This document shows positions 1-7,120 of a DNA stretch of 16,304 bases, piece after piece. Origin of the DNA: Candidatus Bipolaricaulota bacterium (GTDB taxonomy: Bacteria; Bipolaricaulota; Bipolaricaulia; Bipolaricaulales; Bipolaricaulaceae); the NCBI GenBank assembly GCA_021129895.1, contig JAJOKL010000152.1:1-16304 (forward strand), given 5' to 3'. A program made the translations under genes and the position numbers. Every line of letters begins with the position of its first letter. The first letter of the stretch is position 1. The notes under the pieces were generated by a model. It was not told where the DNA came from. It searched no databases and was given only the letters and a program-made list of their open reading frames with translations.

Positions 1-37
1 CTTCCTCGGCAATTGGCGTCTCTAACACTCGCTCCAT
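1..37 (-). CDS. Probable class I fumarase beta subunit, 5' end only
   Basis: Only the first 12 codons lie in the window, reading M-E-R-V-L-E-T-P-I-A-E-E. They start at an ATG at 35-37 preceded by a good Shine-Dalgarno (GGAGGGGAA). Class I fumarase beta subunits commonly begin with a similar L-x-T-P-L-x-E-E stretch, and the fumarase alpha gene lies just upstream in the same direction, separated by the four-helix-bundle cassette. The identification rests on this short peptide and on context, so it is tentative. The gene is cut by the left edge of the window, not broken. Confidence 0.45.
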   Translation of the reverse strand, partial: MERVLETPIAEE

Positions 38-99
38 TTCCCCTCCGTGACGCGTAACGGGTGACGCGTGACGCGCAGCAAACAGGCATTATTCGGCAT
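22..99 (-). CDS. Short read-out ORF from the end of cassette 1 (25 aa)
   Basis: An ATG at 97-99 overlaps the last codons of the four-helix-bundle gene and is preceded by GGGAGGTGACCCCC, a strong Shine-Dalgarno. The ORF reads M-P-N-N-A, passes through the heptamer array (L-R-V-T-R-H-P-L-R-V-T), and stops with TAG at 22-24, overlapping the start of the next gene. The same arrangement at the second cassette is fused in frame to hdrB, which also starts M-P-N. It may only couple translation to the next gene; a functional peptide is not claimed. Confidence 0.35.
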   Translation of the reverse strand: MPNNACLLRVTRHPLRVTEGKWSEC

Positions 100-507
100 G
101 GGGGTCACCTCCCTCAGCCCTCCGGTGCAGGCTTTTGATCAGCCCGATCAGCATCTTGCGGACCCTGTCCAAGCTTTCCTCCAGATCACCAGGGTCGCAA
201 TCGAACAGGTCTTTAGCCAGCAGGATCTGCGTTTCCACCTCGGAAAGTGATCCCAAGGCGATGTAGAGGTACTGGGCGAACTCCTTCCAGGACTCGCGGG
301 CCGCTCCTTCCGCAATGTTACTTGGGACGGACACCGCGGCCCGGCGGAGCTGGGCGGAGAGCCCGTAGAGCTCGCTCCGAGGCAGGGAGGCAGTCAGCTT
401 ATAAACCTCCTTCACCAGTGCCATCGCCTCCCTCCAGACATCCAGATCCCGGTGGCTTTTCAACCTCTCCATTTCTCGCTCGTCACGCGTTACGCGTCAC
501 CCGTCAC
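47..507 (-). mobile_element. Cassette 1: four-helix-bundle gene between inverted heptamer arrays
   Basis: The left array (47-74) is four 7-bp units, GTGACGC GTAACGG GTGACGC GTGACGC. The right array (480-507) is four units in the opposite orientation, TCGTCAC GCGTTAC GCGTCAC CCGTCAC. Between them is a single minus-strand gene for a four-helix-bundle protein. The cassette separates fumarase alpha from the probable beta gene. The fumarase stop codon (TAA at 490-492) lies inside the right array, and an outward-reading SD-ATG lies at the left end. No transposase and no clear target-site duplication were seen, so mobility is inferred from the recurrence of the same layout at 7072-7524. Confidence 0.6.
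89..472 (-). CDS. Four-helix-bundle protein, 23S rRNA intervening-sequence type (copy 1)
   Basis: This 127-residue protein belongs to the four-helix-bundle family known from rRNA intervening sequences (PF05635 / TIGR02436), which is also structurally related to the Avd accessory protein of diversity-generating retroelements. Recognisable features are the S-H-R-D-L-D-V-W start, E-L-Y-G-L-S-A-Q-L-R-R-A-A-V-S-V-P-S-N near residues 34-52, and I-A-E-G-A-A-R after it. It is full length for the family. By eye it is about 78% identical to the copy at 7113-7493. Biochemical function is unknown and no catalytic motif is visible. It sits between fumarase subunit genes, unrelated to its own family, and is bounded by inverted heptamer arrays. 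Its 3' end contains the SD and ATG of the next reading frame. Confidence 0.9.
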   Translation of the reverse strand: MERLKSHRDLDVWREAMALVKEVYKLTASLPRSELYGLSAQLRRAAVSVPSNIAEGAARESWKEFAQYLYIALGSLSEVETQILLAKDLFDCDPGDLEESLDRVRKMLIGLIKSLHRRAEGGDPHAE

Positions 508-1356
508 GGCGATCTCGCCGGAGGGCGAGATCGACACCTGGGCGCGGCGGTCGGCCCAGCACTGGACCACGATCCCCAGGGGTAGGGAGGCGGGATGCCG
601 GTGGGCGTACTCCACGTGCACCGCCAGCACCGTGGTTTTTCCGCCCAGGCCCATGGGACCGATCCCGGAGGCATTGATCAACTCCTCCAGCTCCTCCTCC
701 AGGGCCGCCACCTCCGGCTCGGGGTGCCGCTCCCCCACCGGCCGCAACAGGGCCAGCTTCCCCAGCTTCAGGGAGAGGTCCGCCCCGCCGCCGATCCCCA
801 CCCCCACGATGGTGGGGGGGCAGGGCTTCCCAGCGCAGGCCACCACGTGCTCCACCACCGCCTGCTTTACCCCCTTGCTCCCCAGGCCAGGGGTGAGCAT
901 CTTGAGGGCGCAGCAGTTCTCCGAACCCCCGCCCTTAGGAAGGAGGTAGATCTCCGCCCCGTCCCCGGGGACCGGGAGCCAGGTGACGTGGGGGATGTGG
1001 CGGCCGGTGTTGTCCCCGGGGTTCTCCCCGGTCAGGGGGTGCACGGTGTTGGGGCGCAGGGGGACCTCCCGGGTGGCGCGCCTCACCGCCTCTGGGATGG
1101 CGGCCGCAAGCTCGGCAAGATAGGGGAACCCCGTGCCGAAGCGGACGAAGAAGGTGGGGGTGCCGGTGTCCTGGCAGATGGGCACCCGGCCCTCCCGGGC
1201 GATGGCGACGTTTTTGAGGATGGCCTCGAGCTGCACCCGGGCCGGGCCCTCCTCCCGGTCCCGGGCCCGCTCCAGGGCCGAGATCACATCCTCGGGGAGC
1301 ACGGTGGCCGCCCGGGCCAGCGCCTCCGCAAGCTTCTCTACCATTTTCTCTTTCAT
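490..1356 (-). CDS. Class I fumarase, alpha (N-terminal) subunit
   Basis: Oxygen-sensitive [4Fe-4S] fumarase/tartrate dehydratase-type alpha subunit (288 aa), interconverting fumarate and malate in the TCA or reductive TCA cycle with a separate beta subunit. Visible motifs are I-C-Q-D-T-G-T (C61), S-E-N-C-C-A-L-K-M (C148/C149) and C-P-P-T-I-V-G-V-G-I-G-G-G (C179), which supply the cluster cysteines. Length is normal for a split alpha subunit. The last residues, V-T-G-D-A, and the TAA stop are encoded by the heptamer array of cassette 1; unrelated mvhD ends almost identically (V-T-S-D-A). The start at 1354-1356 has no strong SD, and an in-frame ATG four codons later is an alternative. It follows korB after a 68-bp gap filled by repeats. 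Confidence 0.93.
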   Translation of the reverse strand: MKEKMVEKLAEALARAATVLPEDVISALERARDREEGPARVQLEAILKNVAIAREGRVPICQDTGTPTFFVRFGTGFPYLAELAAAIPEAVRRATREVPLRPNTVHPLTGENPGDNTGRHIPHVTWLPVPGDGAEIYLLPKGGGSENCCALKMLTPGLGSKGVKQAVVEHVVACAGKPCPPTIVGVGIGGGADLSLKLGKLALLRPVGERHPEPEVAALEEELEELINASGIGPMGLGGKTTVLAVHVEYAHRHPASLPLGIVVQCWADRRAQVSISPSGEIAVTGDA

Positions 1357-1365
1357 AGCGTTTTT

Positions 1366-1428
1366 GTGATGGGTGATGAGTGATGGGTGACAAACACCCG
1401 TTCAATTCCCTCACACATCACAGATCAC
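1366..1428. repeat. Inverted pair of diverged heptamer arrays between korB and fumarase alpha
   Basis: Positions 1366-1393 are GTGATGG GTGATGA GTGATGG GTGACAA. Positions 1408-1428 are the opposite orientation, CCCTCAC ACATCAC AGATCAC. The unit is the same 7-mer with C-to-T changes. The korB stop codon (TGA at 1425-1427) lies inside the second array. With a 14-base loop the arms could also form an RNA hairpin, but no U-tract follows, so a terminator is not called. Confidence 0.65.
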
Positions 1429-2291
1429 CGTTTCCCCTTGAGCTGGGCCACCTTGGCGCGGTACATCTCGAGGTAGGTGAGCTTCTCCATGTCCACGAAT
1501 TTTCCAATCAGGAAATCTTTCCCTGGGACGATGTCCGCCTCTTTCGGGTCGGCGCCGTGGCGGATCACCGCGTGCTCGGCGTAGTAGCGCATCTCGTCCA
1601 GGCCCTCCCCCAAGCGGTTACGGCGGCCGTAGTTGGTGGGGCAGGGGGAGATGACCTCCACGAAGGTGAACCCCTTCCGGGACAGGGCCTCCACCATGGC
1701 GTGCTGGAGGCGGCGGGCGTGGAGCGTCGTCCAGCGGGCGACGTAGGTGGCCCCGGCCGAGGCGGCCAGGTACACCAGGTTGAACGGGGGCTCGAAGTTC
1801 CCGTAGGGGGCGGTGGTGCAGCGGGCCTCAAGCGGGGTGGTCGGCCCGAGCTGCCCCCCGGTCATCCCGTAGTTGAAGTTGTTCACGCAGATCACGGTCA
1901 TGTCGATGTTGCGGCGGGCGGCGTGGATGAAGTGGTTGCCGCCGATGGCGAACAGGTCCCCGTCCCCGGAGAAAACCACCACGTGCAGGTCCGGTTTAGC
2001 CAGCTTCAGGCCGGTGGCGAACGGGAGGGCCCGGCCGTGGGTGGTGTGGTAGGAATCCAGCCGCACGTAGCCCGCCACCCGGCCAGCACAGCCGATCCCG
2101 GACACCACCGCCACCGAGTCCAGGTCCCAGCCAAGCTCGTCCAGGGCGAACAGGAAGCAGGAAAGCGCGGTGCCCAGGCCGCAGCCTGCACACCAGATGT
2201 GGGGCAGGCGCTCCGTGCGGAGGTATTTCTCCATGGGGTGGCGGGCGGGGACGAACTCCGGGGCAGCTTTCTCCTTTGGCTTACCCGGCAT
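1425..2291 (-). CDS. korB: 2-oxoacid:ferredoxin oxidoreductase, beta (TPP-binding) subunit
   Basis: This 288-aa subunit binds thiamine pyrophosphate. It carries I-W-C-A-G-C-G near residues 32-38 and the TPP motif G-D-G-D-L-F-A-I-G-G-N-H followed by V-N-N-F-N-Y-G-M-T-G-G-Q. With KorA, KorC and KorD it would form 2-oxoglutarate:ferredoxin oxidoreductase, which in the reductive direction carboxylates succinyl-CoA using reduced ferredoxin. The substrate (2-oxoglutarate rather than pyruvate or another 2-oxoacid) is inferred from subunit layout and from the fumarase and fumarate reductase neighbours. The start codon overlaps the korA stop by 11 bases, which implies translational coupling. The stop lies in a heptamer-type repeat. 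Confidence 0.92.
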   Translation of the reverse strand: MPGKPKEKAAPEFVPARHPMEKYLRTERLPHIWCAGCGLGTALSCFLFALDELGWDLDSVAVVSGIGCAGRVAGYVRLDSYHTTHGRALPFATGLKLAKPDLHVVVFSGDGDLFAIGGNHFIHAARRNIDMTVICVNNFNYGMTGGQLGPTTPLEARCTTAPYGNFEPPFNLVYLAASAGATYVARWTTLHARRLQHAMVEALSRKGFTFVEVISPCPTNYGRRNRLGEGLDEMRYYAEHAVIRHGADPKEADIVPGKDFLIGKFVDMEKLTYLEMYRAKVAQLKGKR

Positions 2292-3438
2292 CCTTCAGCA
2301 CCTCCTCGATCCCGGACAGGACCTCCTCCGGGGTGTGGATGCGCCCCCCGGCGTGGTACACCCCCACCACCGGGGCGCGGCCGCAGGCCACCCGCTCCAC
2401 CTCCCGGGCGATCTGCCCCAGGTTGATCTCCACCACCACCAGGCCAGCCACCTTTTCGGCCACCTTCCTCACGATCTCGTCCGGGAACGGCCAGCAGGTG
2501 ATGAGCCGCAGCAGCCCCACCTTGAGACCTTTTTTGCGGGCCAGCTCCATCGCCCCGTGGGCCACCCGGGCCGAGATCCCATAGGAGACGATGGCCACCT
2601 CGGCGTCCTCAAGGCCCACCTCCTCCCAGAAGGTGTACTCCTCCCGGTAGCGCAGGATCTTTTCGACTAGGCGCCTGACCAGCCGGTCGTGGGCCTCGGC
2701 GTCCATGGCCGGATAGCCCCGCTCGTCGTGGGTGAGCCCGGTGACGTGGATGCGGTAGCCCTCCCCGGCGCAGGCCATGGGCGGGACCAGGTCCTCATCC
2801 GGCTTGTAGGGCAGGAACTCCTCGGGGGGGACCTGGGGCTTGCGGCGGGGGGCGATGGGCACCTCCTCGGGGATCTCCACCCGCTCGTACATGTGCCCTA
2901 CCACCTCGTCGGTCATCACCAGCACCGGCACCCTAAATCGCTCGGAGAGGGCGAACGCCTTGACGGTGAGGTCGAACGCTTCTTGCGGGGAAGCGGGGGC
3001 GAGGGCGATGATCTCGTAGTGGCCGTGGGAGCCCCAGCGGGCCTGCATCATGTCCCCTTGGCCTACCAGGGTGGGGAGCCCGGTGGAGGGGGCACCCCGC
3101 TGCACGTTAGCCAGCACACACGGGGTCTCGGTCATGATGGCCAGGCCCAGGTTCTCCATCATCAGGGAGAAGCCCGGGCCGGAGGTGGCGGTCATGGCCT
3201 TGACCCCGCCCCAGGCCGCGCCCACCACCGCCGCCATGGCCGCAAGCTCGTCCTCCATCTGGATAAACATGCCCCCGATCTGGGGAAGCCTGCGGGCCAT
3301 GCGCTCGGCGATCTCCGATTGGGGGGTGATGGGGTAGGCGGCGAAGAAGGTGCAGCCGGCGGCAATCGCCCCCTCGGCCACCGCCTCGTCCCCGTTCATG
3401 AAGTGGACACCGGAGAGGGTGACGGGTTTAGGCGGCAT
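2281..3438 (-). CDS. korA: 2-oxoacid:ferredoxin oxidoreductase, alpha subunit
   Basis: This 385-aa alpha subunit has the family hallmark Y-P-I-T-P-Q-S-E-I near residue 35, E-D-E-L-A-A-M-A-A-V-V-G-A near residue 62 (the pyrimidine-domain Glu region that contacts TPP), and the T-S-G-P-G-F-S-L-M-M-E stretch. A C-terminal transketolase-like domain (A-I-V-S-Y-G) is present, and length fits KorA. The start at 3436-3438 is fixed by a strong SD, AAGGAGGTGAGCC. It overlaps korB and follows korD after a 129-bp gap occupied by a different repeat family. It would work with KorBCD as the ferredoxin-dependent 2-oxoglutarate synthase. Confidence 0.93.
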   Translation of the reverse strand: MPPKPVTLSGVHFMNGDEAVAEGAIAAGCTFFAAYPITPQSEIAERMARRLPQIGGMFIQMEDELAAMAAVVGAAWGGVKAMTATSGPGFSLMMENLGLAIMTETPCVLANVQRGAPSTGLPTLVGQGDMMQARWGSHGHYEIIALAPASPQEAFDLTVKAFALSERFRVPVLVMTDEVVGHMYERVEIPEEVPIAPRRKPQVPPEEFLPYKPDEDLVPPMACAGEGYRIHVTGLTHDERGYPAMDAEAHDRLVRRLVEKILRYREEYTFWEEVGLEDAEVAIVSYGISARVAHGAMELARKKGLKVGLLRLITCWPFPDEIVRKVAEKVAGLVVVEINLGQIAREVERVACGRAPVVGVYHAGGRIHTPEEVLSGIEEVLKDAG

Positions 3439-3454
3439 GGCTCACCTCCTTGGC

Positions 3455-3633
3455 TACCACCAGGGCACCAGGGCACGAGGGAACCACAGAGGACACAGAG
3501 AACACAGAGCACTTCCTTCTCAAGCTGCCACCCTTGGATTCTCGAAGCCTAAAAAGTCCAAAAATTTTCATTTTGGTGTCCTTGGTGTCTTCGTGCCTTG
3601 GTGGTGGGGTTCCTCTGTGGTCTCTGTGGTTTC
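3455..3633. repeat. Inverted pair of 8/9-bp tandem repeats around the korD-korA junction
   Basis: The left arm, about 3455-3510, contains CACCAGGG-type 8-mers followed by ACCACAGAG-, GACACAGAG- and AACACAGAG-type 9-mers. The right arm, about 3574-3633, holds the same two unit types on the opposite strand (CACCAAGG, CACGAAGA, ACCACAGAG). The right arm lies inside the 3' end of korD and encodes its last 20 or so residues. This family is distinct from the GTGACGC heptamer. Similar short tandem repeats occur in many bacterial genomes, to my recollection. The 60-base spacer, about 3511-3573, shows no gene. Confidence 0.7.
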
Positions 3634-3924
3634 CCTCTCCGTCCAGATGGCGAAGTCGGGGCACACCAGCTCGCAGAACCCGCACAGCACGCAGGCCTCG
3701 GGGTCAGCCACCTCCGGGGGGTGGTAGCCCTTGGCGTTGTAGTGCTCGGCCCTCTCAAGCACCTCCCGGGGGCAGAACTCGATGCAGAACCCGCACCCCT
3801 TACACATGTCTTCCAGCAGGTAGATCGCCCCCTGGGGCACCCGCCAGCGCTTGGCCCGCTCTACGTCCGTGACGCGTGACGGGTGACGCGTGCCGCGATC
3901 TTCCACACCCTTTTCCATAGTCAT
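3568..3924 (-). CDS. korD: 2-oxoacid:ferredoxin oxidoreductase, delta (ferredoxin) subunit
   Basis: This 118-aa 2x[4Fe-4S] ferredoxin subunit has C-K-G-C-G-F-C-I-E-F-C-P at residues 41-51 and C-V-L-C-G-F-C-E-L-V-C-P at 78-89. It would pass electrons between ferredoxin and KorABC. The chosen ATG (3922-3924) overlaps the flavoprotein stop as ATGA; a second ATG at 3916-3918 is possible. Two parts are repeat-derived. Residues 10-20 (G-T-R-H-P-S-R-V-T-D) come from a heptamer array, and the tail after about residue 96 (T-E-R-E-T-T-E-T-T-E-E-P) comes from the 8/9-bp repeat. The core between them is normal for KorD. Confidence 0.88.
   Translation of the reverse strand: MTMEKGVEDRGTRHPSRVTDVERAKRWRVPQGAIYLLEDMCKGCGFCIEFCPREVLERAEHYNAKGYHPPEVADPEACVLCGFCELVCPDFAIWTERETTETTEEPHHQGTKTPRTPK
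3869..3896. repeat. Heptamer array inside the 5' end of korD (4 units)
   Basis: Units are GTGACGC GTGACGG GTGACGC GTGCCGC. On the korD coding strand they read in the open orientation and encode part of the N-terminal extension ahead of the first ferredoxin cluster. No partner array lies nearby, so this is a solo array. Confidence 0.8.
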
Positions 3925-5402
3925 AGGAGGTCGATCATCCTGGCCAGGACCCGCTTGCCCCGGTAATCCGGAAGCAGCATGGGGGAGCGGCGTCCCTCCG
4001 GGACCCCGGCCTCCTTGAGCTCTTTCATGAACTTTCGCAGGTGGTCCAGGGTCACCTTCCCCGGGGCCTTCGCCTCCTTGACGGAATCGGCGGCGGCGAT
4101 CCCGGCCCGGCAGCCGAACACGAGACAGTCCAACGTGGAGTTCCCCATGAGCCGGTTCTTCCCGTGCACGCCCCCGGTGACCTCCCCGGCCACAAACAGC
4201 CCCGGGACGTTCGTCCTGTCCCAGGGGTCGGTCTCCACCCCGCCGTTCTGATAGTGGAGCGTGGGAAAGACCAGGATGGGGTCGCGGCTCATGTCGATCC
4301 CGAACCTCTGGTACATGCGAAACATGGCCGGGAGCCTCCGCTCGATGGTCCCTTTTCCGTGGATCTCCTCGATCATGGGGGAATCCAGCCACACCCCTCT
4401 GAGGCCGGTGGGGGTGATCACGCAGTTCTCCCGGTCATAGCACTCGCGGATGATGGCCGCCGCCTCCACGTCCCGAGGCTCCAGGGGGAACACGAACGCC
4501 TCACCGTCTCGGTTAACCACGTGGGCCCCCAGGCCCCGCACCTTCTCGGTGACGAGGAGCCCAACGATCTGCTGGGGGTAGGCGGCGCCGGTGGGGTGGT
4601 ACTGCACGGTGTCCAGGTCCCTAAGGAGCGCCCCGGCGCGATACGCCAACACCAGCCCGTCGGCGGTGGCCCCGTAGTGGTTGGTGGTGGGGAAGCCCCG
4701 GATGTGGAGCCTGCCGAAGCCGCCGGTGGCGAGTACCACGGCCTTGGCCCGCACCACCTTGTACTCGTCGGTCTCCATGTTCCACAGGAGCGCCCCACAT
4801 ACCCGCCCCTTGGGATCGGTGAGGAGCTCCACCGCCGGGTAGAACTCAAGGAGGCCGAAGCCGCGGTTGCGGAACTCGTCCCGGATTACCCGGAGCTCCT
4901 CCATGCCGGTGTAGTCCCGGGCGGCGTGCATCCGGGGCCGGGAGGTGCCCCCGCCCCAGTCCTCCACGAACTCGCCATTTTCGTCCCGGTCGAACAGGCA
5001 CCCTAGCTCGGTGAGCCACTTGATGATGAACGGGGCGTCCTCCACCAGGGCCTTGACCACGTCCGGCTTGTTGGCGAAATGCCCCCCGCCCAGGATCAGG
5101 ATGTCCACGTCGATGTCCACCTGCAGCTCCAGCTCCCCCGGCTCCACCAGGGGGTAGGCCTCCAGGAGATCGGCCACCTCGTTGGGGGCGACCTCCCCCT
5201 TGCTGGGGCCGGCCACCAGGGGGCGCTTCCCACCGGGGGCGTAGTCCGGGTGGTACCGCTGGAGGAGCTCCTCCCGTTCCTCCAGGGTCATCCCCGGGGG
5301 TGGGCCCTCCTCCAGGCGCCGGGGGCGGGTCTTCTCCACCCTTTCTATGGATTCCAGCATGTATTCCGGGTAGCCGCGTACCAGCTTCAATTCCTCCGCC
5401 AT
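3921..5402 (-). CDS. Fumarate reductase/succinate dehydrogenase flavoprotein, apparently with an internal deletion
   Basis: This 493-aa flavoprotein resembles the soluble TfrA/type-E SdhA group. The C-terminal half is typical, with V-L-A-T-G-G-F-G, D-T-V-Q-Y-H-P-T-G-A, H-Y-Q-N-G-G-V, and V-A-G-E-V-T-G-G-V-H-G-K-N-R-L-M-G-N-S-T-L. The N-terminal FAD fold begins normally (D-I-L-I-L-G-G-G, residues 100-107) but passes at once into H-F-A-N-K-P-D-V-V-K-A-L-V-E-D-A-P. In homologues as I recall them, that second segment follows another G-G-G about 65 residues later. The adenine-binding loop and covalent-FAD His region would then be absent. It follows the FeS subunit by 2 bases with a good SD (GGAGGGATAGCG). 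Confidence 0.85.
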   Translation of the reverse strand: MAEELKLVRGYPEYMLESIERVEKTRPRRLEEGPPPGMTLEEREELLQRYHPDYAPGGKRPLVAGPSKGEVAPNEVADLLEAYPLVEPGELELQVDIDVDILILGGGHFANKPDVVKALVEDAPFIIKWLTELGCLFDRDENGEFVEDWGGGTSRPRMHAARDYTGMEELRVIRDEFRNRGFGLLEFYPAVELLTDPKGRVCGALLWNMETDEYKVVRAKAVVLATGGFGRLHIRGFPTTNHYGATADGLVLAYRAGALLRDLDTVQYHPTGAAYPQQIVGLLVTEKVRGLGAHVVNRDGEAFVFPLEPRDVEAAAIIRECYDRENCVITPTGLRGVWLDSPMIEEIHGKGTIERRLPAMFRMYQRFGIDMSRDPILVFPTLHYQNGGVETDPWDRTNVPGLFVAGEVTGGVHGKNRLMGNSTLDCLVFGCRAGIAAADSVKEAKAPGKVTLDHLRKFMKELKEAGVPEGRRSPMLLPDYRGKRVLARMIDLL

Positions 5403-5404
5403 CG

Positions 5405-6193
5405 CTATCCCTCCCCCTGCCCGTTACGCGTAACGCGTGACGCGTCACGGGTTGCCAGGCCGCCCTTCTCCCGCTGTTCCTTTTTGTAAAGCTCCTCCCG
5501 GGACATGCTCAGGAGCTTTTGGAACCCTTCTTCGTATTTGCCGGCCTCGATCTCCTCCACCCGGGCGAGCACGTGCTGGGGCACCGGGAGGGCCCGGCCG
5601 TACAGGCGCCGGGCGAGCTGGGCCACGTGGTAGTGGGTGATCTCCGCCGGGCAGCGCATGGCACACAGGCCGCACTGGATGCAGTCGAAGGAGAGCTCGG
5701 TCACCTCCTCCAGGTCCCCCCGCAGGGCGGCCTGGATCGCGTCCATCACCTCCAGGTCCTGGGGGCAGGCCTTGGTGCAGGTGTTGCAGGCCACGCAGCG
5801 GGCCACCTCCGGGAAGTACTTGAGGAGGGGGGTGCCGTCCAGGGACTCCTTTGTGATGTCGTAGCTGGGCTTCTCCGCCGGGGTGAACGGGATCTGCACC
5901 AGGAACATGCCGTCTTCCACCCGGGTCTGGCAGGCCAGGGCGGTCTTGAGGCGCCAGTCCCCGGCGGTGCGATACACGGTGGCGCAGGCGCCGCAGAAGC
6001 CGGCGCGGCAGCCGGCCCCCCGCACGAACCGGTAGCCGGCGTACTCCATGGCCTGCATGATGGTGATGTCCGCCGGGACCCGGTAGCCCTTGCCCATGAT
6101 GTAGACGGTGACCCAATGCTTCACCGCCGAGTCGTCGATCCCGGTGGTGACCGCCCGGTTCGCCTCCTTGATCCTGTCCATGATCTCCGGCAT
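5405..6193 (-). CDS. Fumarate reductase/succinate dehydrogenase iron-sulfur subunit (TfrB N-domain/SdhB type)
   Basis: This 262-aa electron-transfer subunit has a [2Fe-2S] site (C62, C67, C70, C88) and two complete four-cysteine ferredoxin motifs, C-V-A-C-N-T-C-T-K-A-C-P at residues 133-144 and C-I-Q-C-G-L-C-A-M-R-C-P at 171-182. Classical SdhB has one 4Fe and one 3Fe site; paired full motifs are more like TfrB or type-E SdhB. No HdrB-like C-terminal domain is attached, but hdrB is the gene directly upstream. The last residues (A-T-R-D-A-S-R-V-T-R-N-G) come from a heptamer array. The start at 6191-6193 has a strong SD, GGAGGGGGAG. Confidence 0.9.
   Translation of the reverse strand: MPEIMDRIKEANRAVTTGIDDSAVKHWVTVYIMGKGYRVPADITIMQAMEYAGYRFVRGAGCRAGFCGACATVYRTAGDWRLKTALACQTRVEDGMFLVQIPFTPAEKPSYDITKESLDGTPLLKYFPEVARCVACNTCTKACPQDLEVMDAIQAALRGDLEEVTELSFDCIQCGLCAMRCPAEITHYHVAQLARRLYGRALPVPQHVLARVEEIEAGKYEEGFQKLLSMSREELYKKEQREKGGLATRDASRVTRNGQGEG
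5421..5452. repeat. Near-palindromic heptamer array at the 3' end of the FeS-subunit gene
   Basis: The order of units switches orientation within one array: CCGTTAC, GCGTAAC, GCGTGAC, GCGTCAC, GGG. The stretch 5421-5450 is an almost perfect palindrome, with G/A against T/C differences only. It is the sole mixed-orientation array seen here and encodes the C-terminal tail of the FeS subunit. Confidence 0.7.
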
Positions 6194-6202
6194 CTCCCCC
6201 TC

Positions 6203-7120
6203 CTAGACGAGTTCCCTCTCAGCTAGGTGCGGCCGCGGATCGAACCTCAACCGTTCGAACCCCAGTTTATCCCCGGGCACCCCCAGGGCCAGGGCCAGAA
6301 GCTGGGTGAAGTAAACCACCGTGACGGGTGACGCGTGACGGGTGACGGGTGAGGCGTCATCGGCTTGATGGTGCTCCAGGTTGAACTGGCACAGGGGGCA
6401 GCTGGTGGCGATGATCTCTGCTCCGGCCCGCCGGGCCGCGGACACGATCCCCTCCACCCTCTCCCGGGCGATCTCCGGGTCCGTCACGGTGAGATAGGCC
6501 CCGCAGCATTCTGCCTTCTGGGGAAAGTCCACCGGCTCGGCCCCCAGCGCGGAAAGCAGCCCCTCCATCACCCCGGGTGAATCGGGGGCGTCGATCCCCA
6601 CCTCCCGGGGCCGGAGGAGCATGCACCCGTAGTAGGGCGCCACCCGCAACCCATCCAGGGGCCGTTTCACCTTGGCCGCGATCTCCTCGAACCCCACCTC
6701 GTCCCTGAGGAATTGCAGGAGGTGCAGCACCTCCACCCCGCCCTGGTAGTCCGGCTCCTCGTCCATGAACGCGTTTATGCGCTCCAGCCTCTCCGGGTCG
6801 GCCCCGACGAACTGGGAGGAGCGCCGCAGGGTGTTGTAGCACATGGCGCACAGGGTGATGAGCCGCGACTCCCCCAGCTCCTGGACCCGGACCAGGTTCC
6901 GCACCGGCCCCAGGTGCCGCATCAGGTCGTCGCTCGCCAGGGAATACACCGTGCCGCAGCAGTTCCAGCGGGGAAGCTCGGAAAGCTCCCAGCCCAGGGC
7001 CTCCATGGCCGCCATAGCGGAGGCCTCGAAATGGCCCGCCTGATCCTTCAGGGCACAACCGGGAAAATACGGTAACGCGTGACGGGTGACGCGTGACGGG
7101 TGACGCGCGACGTTAGGCAT
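6203..7120 (-). CDS. hdrB: HdrB-type CCG-domain subunit with repeat-derived insertions
   Basis: This 305-aa protein has two complete CCG cysteine sets, C22, C54-C55, C91, C94 and C166, C205-C206, C241, C244. In HdrB these bind the noncubane [4Fe-4S] clusters that reduce disulfides; the same fold serves as the C subunit of type-E succinate dehydrogenase and as the C-terminal half of TfrB. Its position between hdrC and the fumarate reductase FeS gene fits either role. Residues 1-16 come from a heptamer array ahead of the usual Y-F-P-G-C start, and residues about 256-267 (A-S-P-V-T-R-H-A-S-P-V-T) from an array inside the gene. The ATG (7118-7120) and its SD (GGGAGGAGATCCCG) belong to the preceding four-helix-bundle gene, overlapping it by 8 bases. 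Confidence 0.9.
   Translation of the reverse strand: MPNVARHPSRVTRHALPYFPGCALKDQAGHFEASAMAAMEALGWELSELPRWNCCGTVYSLASDDLMRHLGPVRNLVRVQELGESRLITLCAMCYNTLRRSSQFVGADPERLERINAFMDEEPDYQGGVEVLHLLQFLRDEVGFEEIAAKVKRPLDGLRVAPYYGCMLLRPREVGIDAPDSPGVMEGLLSALGAEPVDFPQKAECCGAYLTVTDPEIARERVEGIVSAARRAGAEIIATSCPLCQFNLEHHQADDASPVTRHASPVTVVYFTQLLALALGVPGDKLGFERLRFDPRPHLAERELV
6321..6355. repeat. Heptamer array inside the hdrB coding region (5 units)
   Basis: Units are GTGACGG GTGACGC GTGACGG GTGACGG GTGAGGC. On the hdrB strand they are open in every frame. They encode residues after the second C-x-x-C motif and before V-V-Y-F-T-Q, where family members normally continue without an insert. No partner array was found nearby. 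Confidence 0.85.

Noticed and set aside
47..74. Heptamer arrays as a CRISPR array
   Set aside because: Units are 7 bp in direct tandem without spacers, and no cas genes are present.
47..507. Cassettes as true 23S rRNA intervening sequences
   Set aside because: The flanking sequence is protein-coding; no rRNA lies in the window.
1366..1428. Rho-independent terminator between korB and fumarase alpha
   Set aside because: The stem is imperfect, no U-tract follows, and the downstream gene is in the same functional set.
1380..2670. Long plus-strand ORFs opposite korB and korA
   Set aside because: They are antisense shadows of high-GC genes, with compositions rich in Gly, His and Pro and no family features.
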